A stretch of DNA of 16,644 nt from assembly GCA_031549965.1 (NCBI GenBank), contig JAVBPB010000111.1, positions 1-16,644 on the forward strand, given 5' to 3'. This document shows positions 1 through 7,987 of the stretch, one piece after another. Numbering within the stretch: the stretch's first letter is position 1; each line of letters starts with the position of its first letter. The DNA is from JAVBPB01 sp031549965 (GTDB taxonomy: Bacteria; Bacillota; Clostridia; Lachnospirales; Lachnospiraceae). The notes beneath the pieces were generated by a model. That model did no database searches. It was not told the DNA's origin and saw only the letters and a list, made by a program, of their open reading frames with translations. The position numbers and the translations under genes were made by a program.

Positions 1-173
1 GATGCAAATATCAGAGAAAGTGGAATCCACATGTTTTCTGGACATATGTCATTGAAATTTTCAAAACTTTCCTTACATTTATTAAATACCATTATAATCG
101 AATCACGCATATGTTTTGTTCTAAAGTATTGATTACATAAAATCGTACATCTAATACTTTGTAATCTTTTTCT
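1..173 (-). other. Unrecognised open frame running off the left edge
   Basis: Downstream of phoR, 1-301 has no gene I can support. On the minus strand one frame is open from a TGA at 174-176 to the window edge (57 codons, internal ATG at 108-110). No ribosome binding site precedes that ATG. A second short minus frame, ending in TAA near 97-99, also reads like protein (it contains VDEEKDYKVLDVRFYVI). This may be the frameshifted remnant of a gene extending left of the window. I do not recognise the product. Confidence 0.15.
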
Positions 174-301
174 TCATCAACACCTATCTTATACTGATGA
201 TTTCAGACCTCCAAAAGTCAATGACTATGTCCAAATTTTCAATGGTTTGGTGCTTAAGTTGACGACATTGAGCGTCCGTCATAACATCAACTCAAAACCC
301 C

Positions 302-2050
302 TCACCACAAGGGCAACCTAACCCTAAAACAAGTCCCCTCCAAATCCCCGCTAGAAACCCCAACACTCCCCTTATAAAGCTCTACAATATGCTTAACAAT
401 AGAAAGCCCCAGTCCAGTCCCCCCAAGCTTTCTTGACCTCCCCTTATCAACTCGATAAAACCTTTCAAAAATCCTTTCAAAATGCTGAGGTTCAATACCA
501 ATCCCCGTATCCCTAACCTCCATCAAAAGTTCATTCCCCTCTTCCTTACAAAATACAACAATCGTACCAACCTCTGTACTTTTAATAGCATTATCAATAA
601 GATTAATAAACAACTGCTTTATCCTATCCGGATTACAAGGATATAAAGAAATCTCCCCCTCTACAACAAGCTTAAGCTCAACCTTATCAGATACCTTAGG
701 CTTTAACAGTTCAATTACTTCACTAATAATCTCTTCAATATTACTAGGTCTAACATCTTGTTCATTTTTAGATTCTATCTCCGACAATAATAAAATATCC
801 TGAATAAGTGAATAAAGCCTATCCGCTTCAATATCAATAATATCCAAAAACTTTCTCATTTTTGCCTTGTCATCTATTTCAGATTCCTTTAATGTTTCAA
901 CAAAACCTTTAATAGAAGTTAAAGGTGTTTTTAATTCATGGGTAACATTAGAAACAAATTCCGTTCTAATATTCTCCAATTTTTTAATCTGAGAAATATC
1001 TTCAATAACCATTAACACCCCTAAAGCCCTTTCATCTTCCTTATTCAGTGGCGTTCCCGTAATTCTAATTGCTATATCTGTATTTGAGCTTGAACTTAAC
1101 ATACCTTCTTGAACTATAGTTGTTTGATTTTCTCTCACTCCATCAATAACATTAAATATAGCTGCATTTCTAATTATGCTATATAGGGATCTGCTTAATA
1201 AATTTGAATTTTTAGTATATGTTAAATCAACAAATGTTTGGTTATAAAACTGAATTGTATTAGCTCCGTCAATTGCCACAACTCCGCTGTTCATACTGCT
1301 AAGAATAGCTTCCAGTTCTGAATTTCTAGCCATAAGGTTTTGCATATTCTTTTTTAATATTTCAGACATATCATTAAAAGCATTAGTAAGCCTTCCCAGT
1401 TGATCCTTATTTCTTGTAAATATCCTCGCTTCAAAATTCCCCTTTGAAATCTCTTCTGCTGCCTCAGTAATTTCAATAATAGGTCTTGATATAATCCTAA
1501 CAAAAAATATAGAAATAACAATTGCAACTGCACAGCTTATTAATACAGTAATGATTATTAAATTAATAAGTTCCTTATTAAGCTTCATTAATTCAGATTG
1601 AGGAAATGATATTCTAAGTACACCTTCAAAGGATTGATTTTTTATATGAATAGCACAATAAGTTTCTATTTCACTCATAGTTTTTGAAAATCTTGTAACC
1701 GAAACCCTTTCACCATCTAAAGCCCGCCGTACTTCTTCTCTGGTTGCGTGATTTTCCATATAAACATACTCATCATTACTAGAATCCTTTACGACGTTTC
1801 CATTAATATCTATAATAGTTATTCTAATATTATATTTTTCTGAATATCTGCTGACAAAATCATTAATTTCTTCCTTAGTTCCAATATCTTCTTGCTGGAA
1901 TAATTCTGCCAAATTATCAACTTTTAATAAATTATATTCTTTTCCCTCTGTTTCAATATAATTATAGCCTTTAGTCCAAAATGCCGCCGCAACAATGAAG
2001 GTAGAAACTAAAATTACAATAAAATAAGAGAAAAATATCTTCTTTCTCAT
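302..2050 (-). CDS. phoR: Phosphate-regulon sensor histidine kinase PhoR
   Basis: Membrane sensor kinase, 582 aa, which senses phosphate limitation (through Pst/PhoU in known systems) and phosphorylates PhoP. It has TM1 at about 5-24, an extracytoplasmic sensor region at 25-160, TM2 at 162-185, HAMP at 186-238 and a PAS domain at about 243-355. The HisKA domain has the phospho-acceptor His371 in FVSNVTHELKTPLTS. The HATPase has N-box Asn483/Asn487, G1 DTGIGIE at 514-520, the F-box FERFYR near 528, and G2 GGTGLGLS at 543-550. All catalytic boxes are intact. The ATG at 2048-2050 is preceded by AAGGTGA. The gene lies 20 nt behind phoP, the usual phoP-phoR order, and is the last gene of the run. 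No clear terminator follows it. The final 60 or so codons are clearly more G+C-rich than the rest of the gene. The assignment to PhoR rather than another PAS-HAMP kinase rests on the pst context. Confidence 0.93.
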   Translation of the reverse strand: MRKKIFFSYFIVILVSTFIVAAAFWTKGYNYIETEGKEYNLLKVDNLAELFQQEDIGTKEEINDFVSRYSEKYNIRITIIDINGNVVKDSSNDEYVYMENHATREEVRRALDGERVSVTRFSKTMSEIETYCAIHIKNQSFEGVLRISFPQSELMKLNKELINLIIITVLISCAVAIVISIFFVRIISRPIIEITEAAEEISKGNFEARIFTRNKDQLGRLTNAFNDMSEILKKNMQNLMARNSELEAILSSMNSGVVAIDGANTIQFYNQTFVDLTYTKNSNLLSRSLYSIIRNAAIFNVIDGVRENQTTIVQEGMLSSSSNTDIAIRITGTPLNKEDERALGVLMVIEDISQIKKLENIRTEFVSNVTHELKTPLTSIKGFVETLKESEIDDKAKMRKFLDIIDIEADRLYSLIQDILLLSEIESKNEQDVRPSNIEEIISEVIELLKPKVSDKVELKLVVEGEISLYPCNPDRIKQLFINLIDNAIKSTEVGTIVVFCKEEGNELLMEVRDTGIGIEPQHFERIFERFYRVDKGRSRKLGGTGLGLSIVKHIVELYKGSVGVSSGDLEGTCFRVRLPLW

Positions 2051-2070
2051 TAAATCACCTTTCTTATTAT

Positions 2071-2775
2071 CTATACAAACTTATATCCTACACCCCTTAC
2101 AGTTTTAATATACTCCGGATTGTTGTCATCTTTTTCAATCTTCTTTCTAAGATTTCTAATATGCACGTCAACTGTCCTTGTTTCACCCGTGTAATCATAT
2201 CCCCATATTTTTTCTAACAACAATTCCCTTGAGTAAACCCTTCCTTTATGTTTTGCCAATAAATAAAGAAGCTCAAATTCCTTAAGAGGCAGTTCTATTG
2301 TCCTGTTATCTATTTCTACTGAATGTCTTGTTTTATTAATAACAAGGTCTCCAATAATCATCTTTTCTTCCATTTCCTCTGTTTTAACTTCAAAATACCT
2401 TTCAATTCTTCGCAAAACTGCCTTAATTCTTGCCATTAATTCATTTAAACTAAATGGTTTTGAGATGTAATCATCTGCACCTATTTCAAGGCCTATGACT
2501 CTGCTAAATTCATCACTTTTAGCTGTAAGCATTATGACGGGAAGGTTTCTATGAGTTTCACTTAATCTGATTTTTTTTAAAACCTCTATTCCATCTATGC
2601 CCGGTAGCATATAATCAAGCAAGACAAGATCAATATTTTGCTTATTAATTTCTTCCAATGCAGCTTCTCCGGTTTCAGATTTTATAACCTTATAACCATT
2701 AGCTTCAAGATTAAAGGAAATAAGTTCCAAAATATGTTCTTCATCATCTACAGCTAATATTGTTTTAACACTCAC
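2071..2775 (-). CDS. phoP: Phosphate-regulon response regulator PhoP (OmpR family)
   Basis: DNA-binding response regulator, 234 aa, a full-length OmpR/PhoB-type protein. The N-terminal receiver (1-122) has the acidic pocket Asp10/Asp11, phospho-acceptor Asp54 (LVLLDYMLPGIDG), Thr84 and Lys106 (SKPFSLNEL). The C-terminal winged helix (about 138-234) ends in the typical TVRGVGYKFV. The start is GTG at 2773-2775: the ATG at 2778-2780 in another frame meets a stop at once, and AAGGGGGG stands 7 nt before the GTG. The gene follows phoU by 14 nt, so its binding site abuts the phoU stop and the two may be translationally coupled. Phosphorylated PhoP is expected to bind TTHACA-type repeats such as those upstream of pstS. 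Confidence 0.93.
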   Translation of the reverse strand: MSVKTILAVDDEEHILELISFNLEANGYKVIKSETGEAALEEINKQNIDLVLLDYMLPGIDGIEVLKKIRLSETHRNLPVIMLTAKSDEFSRVIGLEIGADDYISKPFSLNELMARIKAVLRRIERYFEVKTEEMEEKMIIGDLVINKTRHSVEIDNRTIELPLKEFELLYLLAKHKGRVYSRELLLEKIWGYDYTGETRTVDVHIRNLRKKIEKDDNNPEYIKTVRGVGYKFV

Positions 2776-2789
2776 ATCATTACCCCCCT

Positions 2790-3440
2790 TTAGGATAAAA
2801 CCAGCTCTCCTGTTTTTATAAATTTTATCCAGCCAGCTATATTAGTAGAATGATCTCCCATTCTCTCTAAATATTTAATAATCATTAAATAGCTTACACA
2901 TTGAGGTACAACACTTGGATCTTTTTGCATCATATTAGTAAGCTCGGTTAATATTTCATGAAAATAATCGTCTACAATATCATCTGCAATTATAACTGCT
3001 GAAGCTTTTTCCAAGTCACTGTTAACAAAACTGTCAATAGTATCAATTACCATTTTTTTGGTGGCATTAATCATTTCTGCTAAATGATGAGGAGGGTTAA
3101 TCTTTTTTTGGTTACTTAATTTTATAATATATTCCGAAATATCAGCACAATGATCAGCAATTCTCTCTATATCTGTAATAATTTTCATTATAGAGGTAAC
3201 TTTTCTAAGATCTGAAGCAAGAGGCTGCTGTTTGGCAATAATATTAATACATGCTCTTTCTATATGCTGTTCCAATAAATCAATTTCATCATCCCTTACA
3301 ATAATCTTTTTTGCAAGACTTATATCTAATTTAGTTAATGCATTTATAGCATCATTTAAAGACATTTCTAAAATACTTCCCATTTTTATAACATTGTTGT
3401 TCAATTCTTCAAGTTCCAACAAAAACACATTTCTTGGCAT
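2790..3440 (-). CDS. phoU: PhoU, regulator of phosphate transport and signalling
   Basis: Cytoplasmic all-helical protein, 216 aa, the normal family length. It couples the Pst transporter to PhoR and limits phosphate uptake. It contains the two three-helix-bundle repeats of PhoU, each with the conserved metal-cluster signature: ERIADHCAD (Glu92, Asp96, His97, Asp100) and ERMGDHSTN (Glu192, Asp196, His197). The ATG at 3438-3440 is preceded by AGAAGGT. It lies 25 nt after pstB and 14 nt before phoP, joining transporter and regulator genes into one transcription unit. Confidence 0.95.
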   Translation of the reverse strand: MPRNVFLLELEELNNNVIKMGSILEMSLNDAINALTKLDISLAKKIIVRDDEIDLLEQHIERACINIIAKQQPLASDLRKVTSIMKIITDIERIADHCADISEYIIKLSNQKKINPPHHLAEMINATKKMVIDTIDSFVNSDLEKASAVIIADDIVDDYFHEILTELTNMMQKDPSVVPQCVSYLMIIKYLERMGDHSTNIAGWIKFIKTGELVLS

Positions 3441-3465
3441 TCATTTACCTTCTTTCTTAATTTAA

Positions 3466-4236
3466 TCAACCGAATCTTCCGGTTATATAATCCTCTGTTC
3501 TTTTATCTCTTGGGTAATTAAAGATTTGATTTGTATCTGCAAATTCCACTACTTCACCTGTTAAAAAGAAAGCTGTTTTATCCGAAATTCTGCTTGCCTG
3601 TTGCATATTATGGGTTACAATAATAATAGCATATTTTTCCTTTAATTGTTCAGCCAAATCTTCAATTTTTAAAGTGGAAATTGGATCAAGGGCTGAGGTC
3701 GGCTCATCCATAAGTAAAACCTCTGGTTCAACTGCTAATGCCCTTGCAATACAAATACGCTGCTGCTGTCCTCCTGATATACCTAAGGCACTTTTCTTTA
3801 ATCTGTCTTTTACCTCATCCCAAATAGCTGCCTGCCTTAAGCTTTTTTCAACTACTTCATCTAGTACAGATTTTTTCTTAATACCGTGAATTCTTGGCCC
3901 ATAGGCTACGTTATCGTAGATACTCATTGGAAATGGATTAGGTTGCTGAAACACCATTCCAACTCTTTGTCTTAGTTTTATAACATCTATTTCACCATAA
4001 ATATCTACCCCGTCTAATAATAGTCTACCATCAATTCTAACATTTTCAACTAAATCATTCATTCTATTTATAGTTTTTAAAAATGTTGACTTTCCACAGC
4101 CTGATGGTCCTATAAATGCAGTAATTTTATTATTTTCAATATTCATATTTATATTTTTTAATGCATGAAACTCTCCATAATGTAAATTCAAATCTTCTAC
4201 TATAAATTTTACACTATTCCCAGCTTTTTCTTTCAT
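3466..4236 (-). CDS. pstB: Phosphate ABC transporter ATP-binding protein PstB
   Basis: Cytoplasmic ATPase that powers phosphate import through the PstC-PstA channel, 256 aa (family about 250-260). It shows Walker A GPSGCGKST (43-51), a Q-loop at QQPNPFPMS (Gln97/98) typical of PstB, the ABC signature LGISGGQQQR (151-160), Walker B LLMDEPTSALD with catalytic Glu178, and the switch His209 (VTHNMQQA). The C-terminus TEDYITGRFG is the usual PstB end. The ATG at 4234-4236 has a modest AGATGGTG upstream. Spacing to pstA is 15 nt. Confidence 0.97.
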   Translation of the reverse strand: MKEKAGNSVKFIVEDLNLHYGEFHALKNINMNIENNKITAFIGPSGCGKSTFLKTINRMNDLVENVRIDGRLLLDGVDIYGEIDVIKLRQRVGMVFQQPNPFPMSIYDNVAYGPRIHGIKKKSVLDEVVEKSLRQAAIWDEVKDRLKKSALGISGGQQQRICIARALAVEPEVLLMDEPTSALDPISTLKIEDLAEQLKEKYAIIIVTHNMQQASRISDKTAFFLTGEVVEFADTNQIFNYPRDKRTEDYITGRFG

Positions 4237-4251
4237 AAAGCACCATCTTTC

Positions 4252-5442
4252 TTATATTTTATTTTTAGCAGTAAATTTATTAACAATTAGCTTAGAAGTA
4301 ATATTTAAAATAACTATTAATAAAATTAAAATTATTCCTATGGAACAAGCTGTTTGTATATCATTTTCTTCTTTCATAAGTGTATATGCTTTTATTGTCA
4401 ACGTCGCACCACTTGCACCGCTTCCAGTTAATGCTGTAGGAATTGAAGCTACAGTTCCGGCTGTTAATATTAGTGCTGCACTTTCACCAATGATTCTTCC
4501 TATACTTAGTAATATGGAAACCAAAATTCCCTGAATACCATTTGGTAAAATAACCTTAAAAATTGTTTGAAGTTTTGTGGCACCTAATCCTAATGAAGAC
4601 TCCCTATATGATTTTGGTATGCTTTTTAAGGTTTCTTCTGTGGTAGAAATTATAGTTGGCAGTAAAATAATTGATACCGTTAGGGAACCTGCCAATATGG
4701 AATATTTCATGCCACAGATCTGTACAAAAAATAATGCTCCGAATAATCCATATATAATTGAAGGTATCCCTGCCAGATTTTTAACAGCAAATCTAATAAT
4801 GTTTACTAATTTACCTTGTTTTGCATATTCATTTAAATATACTGCCGATAAGATTCCAATTGGTGCTGCAAATATAAGGGATAACACAATCATATATAAC
4901 GTTGTTACTACCATTGGAATTATACCGCCCCCAACTCTTACTACTTTAAGTTTACAGGTTGACGAATTATTAATTTCAATTTCATTTTTAACATCAATAA
5001 TTATTTTAGCCTTAGTCTCGCTTATAAGTTCACCGTTTTTTGATTCTTTTCTTACCGCCTCTTTAACATTATAATCTCCAATTTTAGTTAGTTGGTCACC
5101 GACCTTTATGCTATAAGCTTTTTTTTGAATAGTGAGTGCATTTTTAACTGGAGAGTCCTTATCTATTTCTTTAATATATAAATTATTTTTATTATCAAAA
5201 TCTAGAATAATACCAAGCTTACTAATGTAACCCTTATCTGTACTTTTATTGTTACCACCTAAATCTACTGTTACATAATTTGTTTTATCTTCGTAGGAAT
5301 TAGTTAAGAAATCTATATTTATTCCTTTATATCCCTTAATAAATATAAAACCTATAATAATAACCAGTATTCCTACTGTAAATGCAACTGATAAATATAT
5401 AAATCCGTTTAATATTTTATCCTTTAATTTTCTGTTTTTCAC
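4252..5442 (-). CDS. pstA: Phosphate ABC transporter permease PstA with an inserted PDZ-like domain
   Basis: One of the two channel subunits of the phosphate importer. At 396 aa it is about 100 residues longer than the usual 280-300. TM1 lies at about 13-36. The canonical core resumes at GGGIIPMVVTTLYMI (171-185), with further TM segments at about 174-203, 213-240, 246-264, 300-327 and 364-384. The EAA coupling motif is YRESSLGLGATKLQTIF (279-295). Between them, residues 74-170 look like a PDZ domain: a GLGF-like KLGIILD, then IKEIDKDSPVKNA, IKVGDQLTKIGDYNV and a final LKVVRVG strand. TM topology puts this insert outside the membrane. The start is GTG (5440-5442), which shares one base with the pstC stop (TAGTG); AGGTGA lies 6 nt upstream. 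PstA identity is secure; the PDZ call is from pattern only. Confidence 0.95.
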   Translation of the reverse strand: MKNRKLKDKILNGFIYLSVAFTVGILVIIIGFIFIKGYKGINIDFLTNSYEDKTNYVTVDLGGNNKSTDKGYISKLGIILDFDNKNNLYIKEIDKDSPVKNALTIQKKAYSIKVGDQLTKIGDYNVKEAVRKESKNGELISETKAKIIIDVKNEIEINNSSTCKLKVVRVGGGIIPMVVTTLYMIVLSLIFAAPIGILSAVYLNEYAKQGKLVNIIRFAVKNLAGIPSIIYGLFGALFFVQICGMKYSILAGSLTVSIILLPTIISTTEETLKSIPKSYRESSLGLGATKLQTIFKVILPNGIQGILVSILLSIGRIIGESAALILTAGTVASIPTALTGSGASGATLTIKAYTLMKEENDIQTACSIGIILILLIVILNITSKLIVNKFTAKNKI

Positions 5443-6401
5443 TATTTTTCACCTGCCTTAGATGTAACTTTTACTAAAATAAAGTTTATTATCATAATAA
5501 ATACAAATAAAACTACACCTGTTGCAAATAGCATATCTGACTGTCTTCCTGATGCATATCCCATTTCCATTGCAATATTAGTTGTAAGTGGTCTTACTAA
5601 TGACCAAATATTTTGTGGTATTCCTGATTGAGAATTACCTGCAATCATCATAATTGCCATAGTTTCTCCAATTGCCCGTCCAATTCCTAGTACTGTAGCT
5701 GATATTATTCCTGACTTTGCAGCAGGAATTACAGCCTTAAAAATTGTTTGGGTCTTAGAAGCTCCCAGTCCAAGAGAAGCTTCTCTGTAGGTTTTTGGTA
5801 CAGCTCTAATTGAAGATTCCGACAAAGAAATAATCGTTGGAAGAATCATAATTGAAAGTACTATTATTACTGCAAGCATGGATTGACCATGACCTTCTGG
5901 AGATACTTTTAAAACTAAAGGTACTATTACTCCTAAACCAAAAGCACCATATAATACAGAAGGAATACCCGCTAAAAGTTCAATTGAAGGCTTAATTATA
6001 TTTACTAATGCTTTAGGTGCGATTTCAGCTATAAATACAGCTGTAAGTAAGCCAATTGGCACTCCTAATAATATTGCACCAAAGGTTGAGAGCACCGAGG
6101 CTATTATCATATGAAAAATACCATAAATATTTTCACTTGGTGCCCATTTTGTTCCTACAATAAAATCCTTTATGCTATATGGATTTTCTCCCAAAAATGG
6201 ACTGAGTCCTTTATAAAATACAAATATAATAATTGCAATTACTGATACTACTCCAACCAACGCACATAATAAAAAAATAGATTCAACAATTTTCTCAAAA
6301 ATATCCCTCTTATTATTTTTATTCATTCTTTTATGGTTTTTTATGATGTAAGCTTCTTCTTTAATTGCTTTATCACTTTTAATCGCTAATTCATTATTCA
6401 T
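5442..6401 (-). CDS. pstC: Phosphate ABC transporter permease PstC
   Basis: Second channel subunit of the phosphate importer, 319 aa from the chosen start. It has six TM segments (about 41-63, 97-124, 134-165, 176-192, 228-253, 291-311) and the EAA motif YREASLGLGASKTQTIF (205-221), matching its paralogue PstA. The PstC-type motif GIGRAIGETMA is at 239-249. An earlier in-frame ATG at 6408-6410 touches its only purine tract (AAAAAAGG) with no spacing. The ATG at 6399-6401 has that same AAGGA 8 nt upstream, so it is the better start. The stop overlaps the pstA start by one base, which suggests translational coupling and equal production of the two subunits. Confidence 0.95.
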   Translation of the reverse strand: MNNELAIKSDKAIKEEAYIIKNHKRMNKNNKRDIFEKIVESIFLLCALVGVVSVIAIIIFVFYKGLSPFLGENPYSIKDFIVGTKWAPSENIYGIFHMIIASVLSTFGAILLGVPIGLLTAVFIAEIAPKALVNIIKPSIELLAGIPSVLYGAFGLGVIVPLVLKVSPEGHGQSMLAVIIVLSIMILPTIISLSESSIRAVPKTYREASLGLGASKTQTIFKAVIPAAKSGIISATVLGIGRAIGETMAIMMIAGNSQSGIPQNIWSLVRPLTTNIAMEMGYASGRQSDMLFATGVVLFVFIMIINFILVKVTSKAGEK

Positions 6402-6422
6402 ATGGCACATCCTTTTTTATAA

Positions 6423-7262
6423 TTAATCTATTCTTATACCACCGTTATCTTCAACACATATTTGACCATCTCCAGATAAAGCAAAGTCAAGAAATATTTT
6501 TGATATATCTGAAACCTTATCTTTGTAGTAAACAAAAATAAATGGTCTCGATAATGGATATTCTAATGATTTTGCATTTTCTTTTGTTGGCTCAATATTA
6601 TTTACTTTTAGTGCCTTAACTGTATCGTCAATAAATGAAAATGATACATAACCGATTGCATTTGGATTGCCTGCAACGGCTGCCTGCACAGGTCCATTTC
6701 CTTCAGATACAAGTGCTAAACCTGATAATCCTCCTGCATCAGAAAGCTTTATTAATTCTTCAAATGCACTTCTTGTACCTGAGCTTTCTTCTCTTGATAC
6801 TATAATAATTTTTTTATCACTACCTCCAAGTTCCTTCCAATTTGTGATTTGACCTGAATAAATAGCTGCAAGCTGTTCTAAAGTTATATTATTAATTCCA
6901 ACTGCGGGATTAACTACAACTGCAATTCCATCAAAAGCAAAAGTTTCTTCCAAAAGATTATTTTCTAATTCTTCATTTTTTAATTTACGGGAGGATGTGC
7001 CAATATCATTGGTTCCTGCTTTAGTATCTTTAATTCCTGCGGATGAACCACTCCCTGTATATTCAATATTAATATTAGGATTTTGTGCGGTAAATTCATC
7101 TATCATATCATTTAATATTTTTTCAACAGATGTTGAGCCTGTTATTACTATAGTTTTAGAAAGCTCTTTAGTAATATCATCTTTTTCATTCTTTGAACAT
7201 CCAACTGCTAATAGCATTGTAATAAAACATGTTCCTAATAATAATATTCTTTTAAACTTCAT
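6423..7262 (-). CDS. pstS: Phosphate-binding lipoprotein PstS
   Basis: Extracellular phosphate receptor anchored to the membrane by a lipid, delivering phosphate to PstC-PstA. 279 aa. It has a signal peptide with basic MKFKR, a hydrophobic core and lipobox LLAVGC with Cys22 as the lipidated residue. Phosphate-binding loops are recognisable at TGSTSVEK (41-48), TGSGSSAG (69-76) and SREESSGTRSAFEEL (156-170), with GTSSR at 88-92. The ATG at 7260-7262 has a perfect AAGGAGG (7272-7278 on the plus strand) 9 nt upstream, the strongest ribosome binding site in the operon. That fits the excess of receptor over channel usual in such importers. First gene of the run, preceded by the PhoP-box region. 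Confidence 0.96.
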   Translation of the reverse strand: MKFKRILLLGTCFITMLLAVGCSKNEKDDITKELSKTIVITGSTSVEKILNDMIDEFTAQNPNINIEYTGSGSSAGIKDTKAGTNDIGTSSRKLKNEELENNLLEETFAFDGIAVVVNPAVGINNITLEQLAAIYSGQITNWKELGGSDKKIIIVSREESSGTRSAFEELIKLSDAGGLSGLALVSEGNGPVQAAVAGNPNAIGYVSFSFIDDTVKALKVNNIEPTKENAKSLEYPLSRPFIFVYYKDKVSDISKIFLDFALSGDGQICVEDNGGIRID

Positions 7263-7311
7263 AAACTTTATCCTCCTTGAATAACATAAATTATGTTTTG
7301 TTTATAAATTC

Positions 7312-7365
7312 AATTTAGCAGACTTTTGTTAAGGTGGTATATGCTGCAAGTTAAGTTTATGTAAA
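7312..7365 (-). promoter_or_regulatory. Probable PhoP box and promoter of the pst-pho operon
   Basis: Read on the minus strand, hexamers resembling the Bacillus PhoP consensus TT(A/T/C)ACA start every 11 nt: TTTACA (7360-7365), TTAACT (7349-7354), a weak CATATA (7338-7343) and TTAACA (7327-7332). Tandem repeats at one helical turn are how PhoP dimers bind in B. subtilis. A possible -10 (TAAATT, 7312-7317) lies 9 nt past the last repeat. The -10 is uncertain; the repeat periodicity is directly visible. Confidence 0.7.
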
Positions 7366-7414
7366 GTTTTTTATAAAAATATGCCTATAAAGAACGTATA
7401 TTCGATTTTTTCTA

Positions 7415-7443
7415 TTGCAATTTATATTAAAATGTGATATAAT
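7415..7443 (+). promoter_or_regulatory. Sigma-A promoter for the dCMP deaminase gene
   Basis: TTGCAA (7415-7420), a 17-nt spacer, then TATAAT (7438-7443) with an extended -10 TG at 7435-7436. Transcription would start near 7450 and leave a short leader before the ATG at 7485. It diverges from the pst operon, about 50 nt from the outermost PhoP-box repeat. Confidence 0.8.
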
Positions 7444-7484
7444 GTATTAAATTGTCTAAAAATATGGAAGGAATAAAATATATT

Positions 7485-7964
7485 ATGAAAAAACAGAACT
7501 ATTTAAAATGGGATGAATACTTTATGGGTATTGCATTATTATCAGCCGAAAGAAGTAAAGACCCTAATACAAGTGTTGGTGCATGTATTGTTAGTGATGA
7601 TAACAAAATATTATCTGTCGGATATAACGGAATGCCTATTGGATGCTCTGATGATGAATACCCTTGGGAAAGAGAGGGAGATCCTCTTAATACTAAATAT
7701 CTATATGTTTGCCATGCTGAAATGAATGCCATCTTAAACTATACCGGCAGTGCAATGAAAGGTTCAAAAGTATATACTACATTATTTCCATGTAACGAAT
7801 GCACTAAAGCTCTTATTCAAAAAGGTATAAAAGAAATTATTTATTTATCCGACAAATATTCTCATACTGATTCTACTATTGCCTCAAAGAAAATGCTTGA
7901 TTCATCTAGCGTTTCTTACAGAAAATACGTACCTATTAACACTGAAATTTCACTTTCACTGTAA
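7485..7964 (+). CDS. dCMP deaminase (ComEB-type cytidine/deoxycytidylate deaminase)
   Basis: Zinc enzyme converting dCMP to dUMP, the substrate of thymidylate synthase. 159 aa. Zinc site and catalytic Glu are present: His77 and Glu79 in CHAEMNAILN, and Cys103/Cys106 in PCNECTKAL. The upstream DPNTSVGACIV and the long insert ending in a second His/Cys-rich segment are typical of dCMP rather than cytidine deaminases. The chosen ATG (7485-7487) is preceded by GGAAGGA with a rather long 12-nt gap. Farther-upstream TTG (7452) and ATG (7464) lack a binding site, and the TTG lies within 10 nt of the -10 box. It is 23 nt ahead of the GGDEF/EAL gene, so the two are probably co-transcribed. Confidence 0.88.
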   Translation: MKKQNYLKWDEYFMGIALLSAERSKDPNTSVGACIVSDDNKILSVGYNGMPIGCSDDEYPWEREGDPLNTKYLYVCHAEMNAILNYTGSAMKGSKVYTTLFPCNECTKALIQKGIKEIIYLSDKYSHTDSTIASKKMLDSSSVSYRKYVPINTEISLSL

Positions 7965-7987
7965 AACAATAAATTGGAGGTGTTGTT

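Noticed and set aside
245..300. Terminator directly after phoR
   Set aside because: An imperfect AGTTGATG/CGTCAACT stem exists but has no following U-run and competes with another short stem.
6402..6410. Upstream ATG as the start of pstC
   Set aside because: Its only purine-rich tract abuts the ATG with no spacing; the ATG three codons later has correct spacing from the same tract.
7452..7484. TTG or earlier ATG as the start of the dCMP deaminase
   Set aside because: The TTG is within 10 nt of the -10 box and neither codon has a ribosome binding site; the extra residues do not belong to the family.
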